From NCBI GenBank assembly GCA_964436865.1, contig CAYTFK010000028.1:1-38936 (forward strand): a stretch of 38,936 nt of DNA. The letters are read 5' to 3'. Below the pieces are notes generated by a model. That model was not told where the DNA came from and made no database searches. It saw only the letters and a list, made by a program, of their open reading frames with translations. The position numbers were made by a program, and so were the translations under genes. Positions within the stretch are counted from its first letter, which is position 1, and every line of letters starts with the position of its first letter. Origin of the DNA: JAXGPP01 sp964436865 (GTDB lineage: Bacteria; Planctomycetota; Planctomycetia; Pirellulales; Thermoguttaceae). Positions 32,552 through 38,936 of the stretch are shown one piece after another.

Positions 32552-33604
32552 GTGGCAGCGACGTCCAAGAAGCGTCCCGCCCGACAGGCCATGGCGGAGG
32601 CGGTGGCCGAGGCGGAAAGGGCGGCCGCCGAGCGAAAAGAGGCGGAGGCCACGCCTGCCGAGCGTGTGGCCGCAAAGGCGGCCGGCGCCGCCGTGGCAGC
32701 GGCCGACGCGATCTCCAGCGAAGATGTCGTGCGGTCGATCGCCGAGCTCAAATCGACGATCACCCGTACGCTCACCCAGCTCTCCGACCGCATGGAAGAA
32801 GAGGTGGGCAAATACAGCCAGATCCGCCGCGCCATCGAGGCCAAGGACGCCGAGCTGAAGGAGATCTACGAGATCCAGCGGTCCGCCTCCACATTGGCCG
32901 CCCTGCTCGACACGCACCAGCGGAAGCAGGAGGAGCTGGAGCGGAGCTACCAGGCCGAGAAGGAACAACTGGAGCGCGAGATCGAGACGACCCGCGCCGA
33001 GTGGGAGAAGGAACGCAAGCTGCGCGAACAGGAAACCAAGGAACGCGACACTGCCGAACAGAAACGCCGGCAGCGCGAGTTGGAGGAATACAAATACAAC
33101 TTCGCCCGCGAACAGCAGCTTGCTCGTGATCAGGCAGGCGACGACCTGGCGAAGGCCGAAAAGGAACTTGCCGAGCGGAAAACGCAATTGGAGCGCCAGT
33201 GGGCGGAACGCGAGGCCTCGCTGGCCGCGCGCGAGCAGGAACTGGCCGAACTGCGGGCCCGCGTATCCGGACTCCCCGATCAGCTCAAAGCCGCCGAGGA
33301 TCGCGCCCGCGCCGAAACAGCCGAACGGCTCGAGCAGCAGCACGAGTCGGCCTCTGAGTTGCTGCGTCGCGAGTTGGAGGGAGAGAAAAACGTCCTTTCC
33401 ACGAAGATCGCCGCGCTGGAGCGGACCGCCAAGGATCAGGCCGAACAGCTCACCCGGCTCGAAGAGCAGTTGGAAAAGGCTCGCGAACAAGTCCAGGAAA
33501 TTGCCGTCCGGGCGATCGAAGGCTCGGCCAGCGCCAAGCAAATCGCGTCGCTGCAACAGCTCCTGGCCGACCAGATCCGCAAGGGCAGCCCGGCCGAGCG
33601 GTAG
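32552..33604 (+). CDS. Long coiled-coil protein of unknown function
   Basis: The 350-residue protein has an Ala/Glu/Lys-rich N-terminal tail (about 1-52). From residue 55 it is almost continuous helix with heptad character (LERSYQAEKEQLEREIETT, KRRQRELEEYKYNFAREQQ). It ends in a more conserved-looking segment, EQVQEIAVRAIEGSAS. I recall similar coiled-coil proteins with an IAV-AIEGSA tail in several phyla, without a function. There are no membrane spans or signal peptide, so it is probably cytosolic, a filament-like or scaffolding protein. GTG 32552 is decided by GAGG 6 bases upstream. It follows glgC by 116 bases with its own promoter and ends at a hairpin. The opposite-strand frame is an artefact of the repetitive composition. 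Confidence 0.8.
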   Translation: MAATSKKRPARQAMAEAVAEAERAAAERKEAEATPAERVAAKAAGAAVAAADAISSEDVVRSIAELKSTITRTLTQLSDRMEEEVGKYSQIRRAIEAKDAELKEIYEIQRSASTLAALLDTHQRKQEELERSYQAEKEQLEREIETTRAEWEKERKLREQETKERDTAEQKRRQRELEEYKYNFAREQQLARDQAGDDLAKAEKELAERKTQLERQWAEREASLAAREQELAELRARVSGLPDQLKAAEDRARAETAERLEQQHESASELLRRELEGEKNVLSTKIAALERTAKDQAEQLTRLEEQLEKAREQVQEIAVRAIEGSASAKQIASLQQLLADQIRKGSPAER

Positions 33605-33620
33605 GCGCGGATCGTCTCAA

Positions 33621-33653
33621 CGTCCCGTCGCGTTCATCGAACGCGGCGGGACG
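33621..33653. terminator. Hairpin between convergent genes
   Basis: A 14-base stem (33621-33634 with 33640-33653, one G-T pair) closes a 5-base loop. It lies between the stops of the coiled-coil gene and the beta-helix gene and could end both. No T run is present on either side, so it is a strong hairpin of uncertain efficiency. Confidence 0.55.
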
Positions 33654-33666
33654 CCGCGTACACGCC

Positions 33667-35457
33667 TCAGGGCTCCTGCCACTGGCCCGTGTTGGCGATG
33701 AACAGCCGGTCAGGCGCGCCGTCGGCCCGCACAGTGAGCGAGTACAACGACAACCCCAGCGTGCGGTCGTCGTTTGATCCACGTTGTACCTGGCGCGGCA
33801 CCCAGCCACGGCATCTCAGTTCCAACGCAACTAGTTTCCCCGCTGCTGGTGGTAGCCGGACGGTGACCGTAGCCGCACCGGGCTTGAGTTCGGCCACCCG
33901 CTTGCCGTCGAGGTATATGCCAGCTTCGGACGAGATGGCTGCTTCGGGTGTGTTCGCTTCCAGAGTGAGCGTATACGGCACCCCCGCGGCGACCGGAAGA
34001 CTCAGGCGCGAACTGGCCATCGACCATCGCATCGAACGGGGGCCCTTGCGGTCCGGCATCTTCTCGCGGCCGTGAAAGCCGCGTACGAACCGTCCGTCGC
34101 CCTCCGCACCGATCTCGACGCGGTAATGCCGCAGCGCCTCGGCCGTCCATTCCACCGGCGAGGTCTCGTTGGCAAATAGCTGCGTCCGGCCGCCGGCGAG
34201 GTTTTCGACCAGCAGCCCCCCCGACGCCTGATTGCCGACGACGATTGCCGAGGTGGTCTTCTCGCCGATCTGGACTGCGGTGCCCTCCTGCGCGAACGTG
34301 CATCCCTGGACGCTCACTCGCCCTTCATCCAGTTGGAGGGCCGGCGAACCCGTGCCGCGGACGTCCCAATGCACGAAATGGCACGCGTTAGCGCTGAATT
34401 GTCCGGCGGGACTCCGCATCCAGACGCAACGGTCGATCGGCCCCCAGAATGAACAATTGACGAGGCTCACTTTGCCCGCGACGTTCGGGCCGATCTCGAC
34501 GCACACGGCGTCCTGGCTGCTCCAACGGCCCACGAACTCGCCGTTGGTGATCAGGAGTCCCGGCGGCTGCGCCTGCTCGACGACCACCGCCCGCTGACAC
34601 GAATCGGCGCCCAGGCCGAGGAAGTTGCCGTTGGTGCTTCCTGCCTTGGATTCTGAGAACTTGTACCCCACGCCGTAGCCGAAGCAGAACGTGTTGAAGA
34701 CGTAATGCCAGTCGGTCCTCGCCAACTCAAAGGCGATCCCCTGAGTGTTGATCCACAGGCAATAGGGGTCCTGGGGATTGTAGCGGACACCGAACGGCCA
34801 GTAGTGGACATTTTCAATGTGCCCGATGTCGTAGCACTCATCGACGTAAAGACCGCGCTTGATCGCATACCCGGTCACGTTGCGCACCAGGTGGCGAGCC
34901 GCCCGGATCAGCTTGATGCCTTCATACGGATTGAGGAGCAGGCATTCCTGGACGCCCACGTTTTCCACGCCCTCGGCCAGCACACAGGGCGGATAGGGGA
35001 CGGGTGGAACATCGGTCTGCTTCCACTCGGGATAGGTGATGACCAGCCCGGCGATGGCCGCATTGTTTCCGGCCAGGCGAATGAACGGTTTGTCGTCGGG
35101 TTTACCGCGTCCGGCGTAGGCCAGGAGCACCGACCCTTTCAACTCTCCCGCGGCATCGCGCTCGATCGTGGGCGGAACGCGATATGTACCTTGGAGCGTT
35201 ACACCGGCCGGAATGGCGAGATTGCCGCGGATGGCGTACCGCCCGGCGGGCACTTCGACCACCCCGCCGCCAGCCTTGCCGGCCGCATCAAGCACCTGCT
35301 GAAAGGCGCCCGTGGCATCCGCCTGGCCGTCGCCGACCGCTCCCGCTTCCGTCACATTCCAGCGGGCCGGAGCCGGGACGGGAGCCGGCTCGGCCGCCGC
35401 GGACAATGAAACGCCCCATGCCAGCACGCCCATCCACCAAATCATCGTGTAGTGCAT
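33667..35457 (-). CDS. Secreted right-handed beta-helix protein (pectate lyase superfamily)
   Basis: The 596-residue protein has a signal peptide (MIWWMGVLAWGVSLSAAAE). It opens with the pectate lyase superfamily/GH28-like start: NVTEAGAVGDGQADATGAFQ, GGGVVEVPAGRYAIRGNLAI and GVTLQGTYR. The helix rungs run to about residue 420. A C-terminal beta-sandwich of about 150 residues follows (SSRLSLPVAAGVPYTLTLEA, GIYLDGKRVAELKPGAATV), probably a carbohydrate-binding module. I cannot see an unambiguous catalytic site, so a polysaccharide lyase, hydrolase or binding role stays open. GAGG is 8 bases before ATG 35457. It starts 14 bases after the MoeA fusion gene, so it is in the moe operon, an unexpected place for an exported sugar-acting protein. 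Confidence 0.8.
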   Translation of the reverse strand: MHYTMIWWMGVLAWGVSLSAAAEPAPVPAPARWNVTEAGAVGDGQADATGAFQQVLDAAGKAGGGVVEVPAGRYAIRGNLAIPAGVTLQGTYRVPPTIERDAAGELKGSVLLAYAGRGKPDDKPFIRLAGNNAAIAGLVITYPEWKQTDVPPVPYPPCVLAEGVENVGVQECLLLNPYEGIKLIRAARHLVRNVTGYAIKRGLYVDECYDIGHIENVHYWPFGVRYNPQDPYCLWINTQGIAFELARTDWHYVFNTFCFGYGVGYKFSESKAGSTNGNFLGLGADSCQRAVVVEQAQPPGLLITNGEFVGRWSSQDAVCVEIGPNVAGKVSLVNCSFWGPIDRCVWMRSPAGQFSANACHFVHWDVRGTGSPALQLDEGRVSVQGCTFAQEGTAVQIGEKTTSAIVVGNQASGGLLVENLAGGRTQLFANETSPVEWTAEALRHYRVEIGAEGDGRFVRGFHGREKMPDRKGPRSMRWSMASSRLSLPVAAGVPYTLTLEANTPEAAISSEAGIYLDGKRVAELKPGAATVTVRLPPAAGKLVALELRCRGWVPRQVQRGSNDDRTLGLSLYSLTVRADGAPDRLFIANTGQWQEP

Positions 35458-35471
35458 CTCGGTTCCTCTTC

Positions 35472-37385
35472 TCAGGGTTCCAGTCGCAGGCCAAGTCGGA
35501 CCAACTCCTCGCGCACCGCCGTATCAGCAAGCAGTCGGCGAAACGCGGCCACCGCCGGGCGGTCCCAGCGGTCGGCCGGGATGATGAAGTCGTAACACTC
35601 TTCCTCAAGCGGCAGAAAGCCGAGGCCGTTTCGTGTAGCGACCGATTCAATCGCCACGCCCCAATCGGCGCGCCCCTGGGCCACAGCGGCCGCCACGGCG
35701 TTGTGGCTGCGGGCCTGCACCGCGTAACCCGGCGGCTGGGCGCCGCCGAGCAGCCGATCGATGAGGATCCGGGTGCCGCTTCCCTGATTGCGGTTCACCA
35801 TCACGGCATCGGCGCGGGACTTGATCGCGTCGATCGCCGCGCGTGCCGGCAATCCTTCGAAACGGTCGTCGCCGTGGCGAAAAACAACCCCTTGCAGCCG
35901 GCCGTATCCGCGCACCAGCCGGAGTGACGGTGTGAGATAGGGCATGTTGTACTGGCCGCTTGCCGGATCCAACAGGTGCATGCCTGCCAGGTCGCACTCA
36001 CCGCGGATTGCGGCCTCCAGGCCGGCGGTCGAACCGACAGCCATGAACTTGGCACGGAATCCCTGGTCATTGAGCTTGCCCAGAAGCGCGTCGAGCCCGA
36101 CACAGTGGCTGCCGATCACCACCAGATCGGCGACGCGCAATTCGCGGCCCAAGAGCCTCACGGAAACCGCAGCGCCGGCCGCAACAATCTCCTCATGTCG
36201 GCCGATGGTCACAAACCCGTCCGCCCGACTGAACGTCGTTACCGAGCCGGAGCCCTGTCCCATCGGATACGCCGTGAGCCGATCCGGCTCACCCACCAGG
36301 CCCACCAGCAAGTATTCGGTTCGGCCGATTTCAGAGTTGACCTTCACCGCCATCCGCGCCGGTACAGTGCAATAGTCCTCCACGGCTCGTCCGGCCAGAG
36401 CGCGGATGACCGGGGCCACAAACTCATGAAACGTAAAGATCGCCGAGGTGGGGAAGCCGGGCAGAATCACCACAGCCCTGCCGCGGTGAGCCGCCAGGCA
36501 GATCGGCTTGCCCGGCTTGAGGGCTACGCCGTGCGCCACGATACCCGGCTCGGAAAGCTCGCGCACCACGCGATACGAGATATCGCCGGCCCCTTTGCTC
36601 GTCCCGCCGGAAAGGAGCACGACCTCGGCCTGTTCGACCGCTTCTCGCAGCCGCGCACGAAGGGCGTCGGCGTCGTCGCGCGTGATGCCAAGGTAGAATG
36701 GCTCGCCCCCCAACTCGCGCACCGCGTCGGCGAGGATCCGGGCATTGGAATCGTAAACCAGCCCGGGCCGCATCGGCTCACCTGGTGGAATGATCTCGTC
36801 GCCGGTCGAGAGGATCGCCACGCGCGGGCGTTTCACCACCTGCACGCGGCTCGCGCCGATGGCGGCCAGAACGCCCGTCTCGCGGCTGGTCAAGAGCGAT
36901 CCCCGCCGCAGAACCATTTCGCCGGCCATGATGTCGGAACCGGCAAACGAAACGCCGAAGCCGGGCGTCACGGCCCGCCGCACCACAAGCTGGCCCGCTT
37001 CCACATCGGTGTGTTCCACCATCACCACGGCATCCGCACCGCGGGGAACCATGCCCCCGGTGGCGATCGTCGCCGCGCTGCCTGCCGCAATTTCGCTCCG
37101 CGGAACAGCTCCTGTGGAGATCAACTCGTCCAAGAGCCGAAACCGCCGTGGATGCTCCTCATCGGCTCCATACGTATCGACGGCGCGAACCGCGTAGCCG
37201 TCGTAGTTCGAACGGTCGAATGAAGGGACGTCGACCGACGCGATCACATCCTCCGCCAGCACTCGGCCGAGCGCCTCATCCAGTTGGATCACTTCCGCCC
37301 CGAGCGGATGCAGATCGAGCGCGGCGCGAAAACGGCGTTCGGCCTCGTCGCGATCAATGACATCGAGGAACTGGTCTTGGGACAT
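35472..37385 (-). CDS. MoeA fused to a LysR-type/substrate-binding (PBP_like) domain
   Basis: The first 400 residues of this 637-residue protein are a MoeA molybdopterin molybdenumtransferase. FDRSNYDGYAVRAVD matches the domain I block, and STGDEIIPPGEP, LSGGTSKGAGDISYRVV and LPGFPTSAIFTFHEFV match domain III and the ATP/molybdopterin pocket. Residues about 405-635 are a periplasmic-binding-protein-like fold (IGSHCVGLDALLGKL, GSTAGLEAAIRGECDLAGMH, RNQGSGTRILIDRLLGG, ADWGVAIES). This fusion is known, and the second half probably senses molybdate or a related ligand. It starts 20 bases after moeA and precedes the beta-helix gene by 14. I chose ATG 37385; TTG 37409, overlapping the moeA stop, is possible, and neither has a clear ribosome site. 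Confidence 0.88.
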   Translation of the reverse strand: MSQDQFLDVIDRDEAERRFRAALDLHPLGAEVIQLDEALGRVLAEDVIASVDVPSFDRSNYDGYAVRAVDTYGADEEHPRRFRLLDELISTGAVPRSEIAAGSAATIATGGMVPRGADAVVMVEHTDVEAGQLVVRRAVTPGFGVSFAGSDIMAGEMVLRRGSLLTSRETGVLAAIGASRVQVVKRPRVAILSTGDEIIPPGEPMRPGLVYDSNARILADAVRELGGEPFYLGITRDDADALRARLREAVEQAEVVLLSGGTSKGAGDISYRVVRELSEPGIVAHGVALKPGKPICLAAHRGRAVVILPGFPTSAIFTFHEFVAPVIRALAGRAVEDYCTVPARMAVKVNSEIGRTEYLLVGLVGEPDRLTAYPMGQGSGSVTTFSRADGFVTIGRHEEIVAAGAAVSVRLLGRELRVADLVVIGSHCVGLDALLGKLNDQGFRAKFMAVGSTAGLEAAIRGECDLAGMHLLDPASGQYNMPYLTPSLRLVRGYGRLQGVVFRHGDDRFEGLPARAAIDAIKSRADAVMVNRNQGSGTRILIDRLLGGAQPPGYAVQARSHNAVAAAVAQGRADWGVAIESVATRNGLGFLPLEEECYDFIIPADRWDRPAVAAFRRLLADTAVREELVRLGLRLEP

Positions 37386-37405
37386 GCGATTCGGTTCGGA
37401 GCGTT

Positions 37406-38647
37406 TCAATCGTACAGCAGGACTTCCACCTCGGTTCCCGGCGGATAGCCCTCGCTGTCAGGCGGGATGATCACGAAGCCATCGGCCCGCGTGGTCGAAG
37501 ACAGCACCGAGGCGCCGGCGATGGCGAGCGGCTCCACTTCGCCGGCAATCAGTCTTACGCGAAGATAATCCAGCCGCCCCACCGTCGAGACCACCTTTCG
37601 CGCCAGCGGCGCCCGCAGCCGCCGGTGGGGCCAATCGGCCGCGCGGCCGCCAAGCTGGCGAATTGCCCGCCCGGCAAAGAAGTCATAGGCACACAGGCAC
37701 GACACCGGGTTGCCGGGGAGCAGCAGCACCAGTCGCCCATCGAGCGTGCCCATTCCGGTGGGGCTGCTCGGCCGCATCGCGATCCCATGAATCGCCAGCC
37801 GCCCGTGCTCCTGGACCAACCGCGGCGCGAGGTCTTCCTGCCCCACGCTTGAACCGCCGGAGACGAGCACGATGTCAGCGTCGCTCCGCAGTGCTGCCAG
37901 AATTGCATCGGCTTCATCGGGCACGATGCCCTCGCCGACCGGTTCTCCGCCGTCGCGGGCCACCAGCGCGGCAAGCATGATTCCGTTCGAGTCGACGATC
38001 TGGAAACCTTGCGGCATCGAGCCGAACGGCAGCAGTTCATTGCCGGTGATGACGATTCTCACGCGGGGCCGGCGAACCGCGGCAATCTGGTCCACGCCGA
38101 TCGAGGCCAGCAGACCGAGGTCCTGGGGCCGCAGCACGCGGCCGGGTGGCAACACTTGAGCGCCGGCGGCGATGTCCTCGCCCAACCGGCCAATGTTCTT
38201 GCCGGGCGCGACTTCTCCCTCCGCCAGCACTCTGTTGCCGTCAACCTCCACGTATTCCGCAGGCAGAACCGCGTCGGCTCCGGCAGGCACCGGCGCGCCG
38301 GTCATGATGCGCACCGCCTGTCCCGCCCCCACGCTGCCCGGAAACGCTCGACCCGGGAGCGATTGTCCGATGATCTCCAGCGGCATCCGGTTATAAGCCG
38401 AAGCTCCGAGCGTTGCCGCGGCGTGCAGCGCAAAGCCGTCCATCATCGAGCGATCGAAGCCGGGTACGTTGACAGGGCTTACGATGCTTGCGGCCAGCAC
38501 GCGTCCCGCGGCCTGCGCGACGCCGACCATCTCGGTCCCGAGCGCGCGAACCTGACTGTCGAGCCAGGCCCACGCCTCGGCCACGGTGGTCCGCCGGGCG
38601 AAACCCCGCATGCGAACGTCGTCGGGTTCGGGCAAAGGCGCGTTCAA
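37406..38647 (-). CDS. moeA: Molybdopterin molybdenumtransferase (MoeA)
   Basis: MoeA inserts molybdate into adenylated molybdopterin to make molybdenum cofactor. The 413-residue product has NVPGFDRSMMDGFALHA, then RIMTGAPVPAGADAVLP, VRIVITGNELLPFG, LVSGGSSVGQEDLAPRLV and LLPGNPVSCLCAYDFF. This is the full four-domain length, without the extra domain of the next gene. TTG 38647 is chosen because AGGAG lies 6 bases upstream; ATG 38611, 12 codons later, has no ribosome site but is the conventional alternative. The presence of MoeA implies molybdoenzymes elsewhere in the genome; none is in the window. Confidence 0.9.
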   Translation of the reverse strand: MNAPLPEPDDVRMRGFARRTTVAEAWAWLDSQVRALGTEMVGVAQAAGRVLAASIVSPVNVPGFDRSMMDGFALHAAATLGASAYNRMPLEIIGQSLPGRAFPGSVGAGQAVRIMTGAPVPAGADAVLPAEYVEVDGNRVLAEGEVAPGKNIGRLGEDIAAGAQVLPPGRVLRPQDLGLLASIGVDQIAAVRRPRVRIVITGNELLPFGSMPQGFQIVDSNGIMLAALVARDGGEPVGEGIVPDEADAILAALRSDADIVLVSGGSSVGQEDLAPRLVQEHGRLAIHGIAMRPSSPTGMGTLDGRLVLLLPGNPVSCLCAYDFFAGRAIRQLGGRAADWPHRRLRAPLARKVVSTVGRLDYLRVRLIAGEVEPLAIAGASVLSSTTRADGFVIIPPDSEGYPPGTEVEVLLYD

Positions 38648-38800
38648 CAAGCTCTCCTGGCTCTTCGGTATCGGGCCCTTTAGGTTAACCCCTGCCCGGC
38701 AGCCCGTCTACCGTGGCCGTAATTGTCGGCAAGGCCCGGTTTGGCGCGTAATCCGACGCCCGAAAACTCGAGCGTCCCCTTCGGTCGCAGCCCGGAAAGG

Positions 38801-38935
38801 TTACCAGAACTTCCACCAGGGTTTCTTACCAGACGATCGTTCGCGCTCGACCAGGGCGTTGAGCTTCGCCAACGCAGTTTCCATCGTCTGGTCGCTGACG
38901 CCGCGGTCGGGCACCACGCACGGAAACAGCCTGAT
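38801..38935 (-). CDS. 3' end of a gene running off the right edge
   Basis: The minus-strand frame is open from the right edge for 44 codons and stops at TAA 38801-38803. The visible C-terminus reads IRLFPCVVPDRG, then a helix (TMETALAKLNALVERERSSG) and the tail KKPWWKFW. The basic-aromatic tail looks like a genuine end, a type common on membrane-peripheral proteins. I do not recognise the family from this fragment. It is followed by a 153-base gap and then moeA on the same strand, so they may share an operon. Confidence 0.5.
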   Translation of the reverse strand: MRLFPCVVPDRGVSDQTMETALAKLNALVERERSSGKKPWWKFW

Positions 38936-38936
38936 C

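Noticed and set aside
32330..33556. A 408-codon minus-strand frame resembling a hydrophobic membrane protein
   Set aside because: The apparent Leu/Phe-rich spans are the reverse complement of Glu/Lys/Gln codons of the coiled-coil gene, which has a ribosome site and promoter.
35976..37223. A 415-codon plus-strand frame across the MoeA fusion
   Set aside because: It is antisense to conserved MoeA and binding-domain motifs and resembles no family.
38651..38800. A possible molybdenum cofactor riboswitch before moeA
   Set aside because: I looked for a multi-stem leader but saw no recognisable conserved core, and the gap is short and follows another same-strand gene.
1..38936. tRNA genes, CRISPR arrays, insertion sequences and prophage genes
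   Set aside because: No tRNA T-loop with a matching acceptor stem, no regularly spaced repeats, and no transposase, integrase or phage structural motif was found by eye.

Overview
The window is about 39 kb of GC-rich bacterial chromosome, most probably from a planctomycete (Pirellulales-like). The indicators are protein types I associate with that phylum: a secreted protein with an SHD1 (SLA1 homology) domain, a LolA-like secreted protein of the planctomycete TIGR03009 type, a DUF4058 protein, an NfeD/NfeD/FloA membrane locus with a Pro/Gln-rich partner, an exported alkyl sulfatase, and a 28-residue very basic protein. The phylum call is inferred from gene content, not from a marker gene. I see no rRNA, tRNA, CRISPR array, phage gene or transposase; the content is mostly housekeeping and envelope genes.

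Layout. 1-7.5 kb: the 3' end of a membrane-anchored C39-like peptidase, the SHD1 protein, a Tat-type alkyl sulfatase, a decayed SnoaL/SgcJ-type gene, an HdeD-like membrane protein and a membrane alpha/beta-hydrolase (Abhydrolase_9). 7.5-14.1 kb: a secreted lipase-like hydrolase, then a minus-strand run reading basic mini-protein, alpha/beta hydrolase, hisH, hisA, EF-G-2-like GTPase, closed by an intrinsic terminator. 14.2-20.3 kb: a five-gene minus-strand operon behind a strong sigma70-type promoter: NfeD1 with two ClpP-like domains, short NfeD, FloA, a Pro/Gln-rich single-pass protein and a beta-hydroxyacid dehydrogenase. 20.3-24.9 kb: the TIGR03009-type protein divergent from a GT4 glycosyltransferase whose stop overlaps the start of a D-lactate dehydrogenase, then DUF4058. 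25-33.6 kb: citrate synthase, an SH3-repeat protein, class II fructose-bisphosphate aldolase, asparagine synthetase, GlgC and a long coiled-coil protein. 33.6-38.9 kb: a minus-strand cluster of moeA, a MoeA/substrate-binding fusion and a secreted beta-helix protein, plus the 3' end of a further gene.

How the genes work together. The NfeD1/NfeD/FloA group is a flotillin-type membrane organiser with its protease partner. The two MoeA proteins serve molybdenum cofactor assembly. GltA, Fba, GlgC and LdhA are central carbon and storage steps, scattered as separate transcription units. Candidate promoters have 16-18 nt between a TTGnnn and a TAnAAT-like box.

No unmistakable new defence or mobile system is present. 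The best candidates for new biology are the NfeD1 duplication in which one protease half has lost its catalytic motifs, the two uncharacterised members of that operon, the basic mini-protein, and small dispersed palindromes. All coordinates and motifs were read by eye; family names come from recognising motifs, not from a database search.
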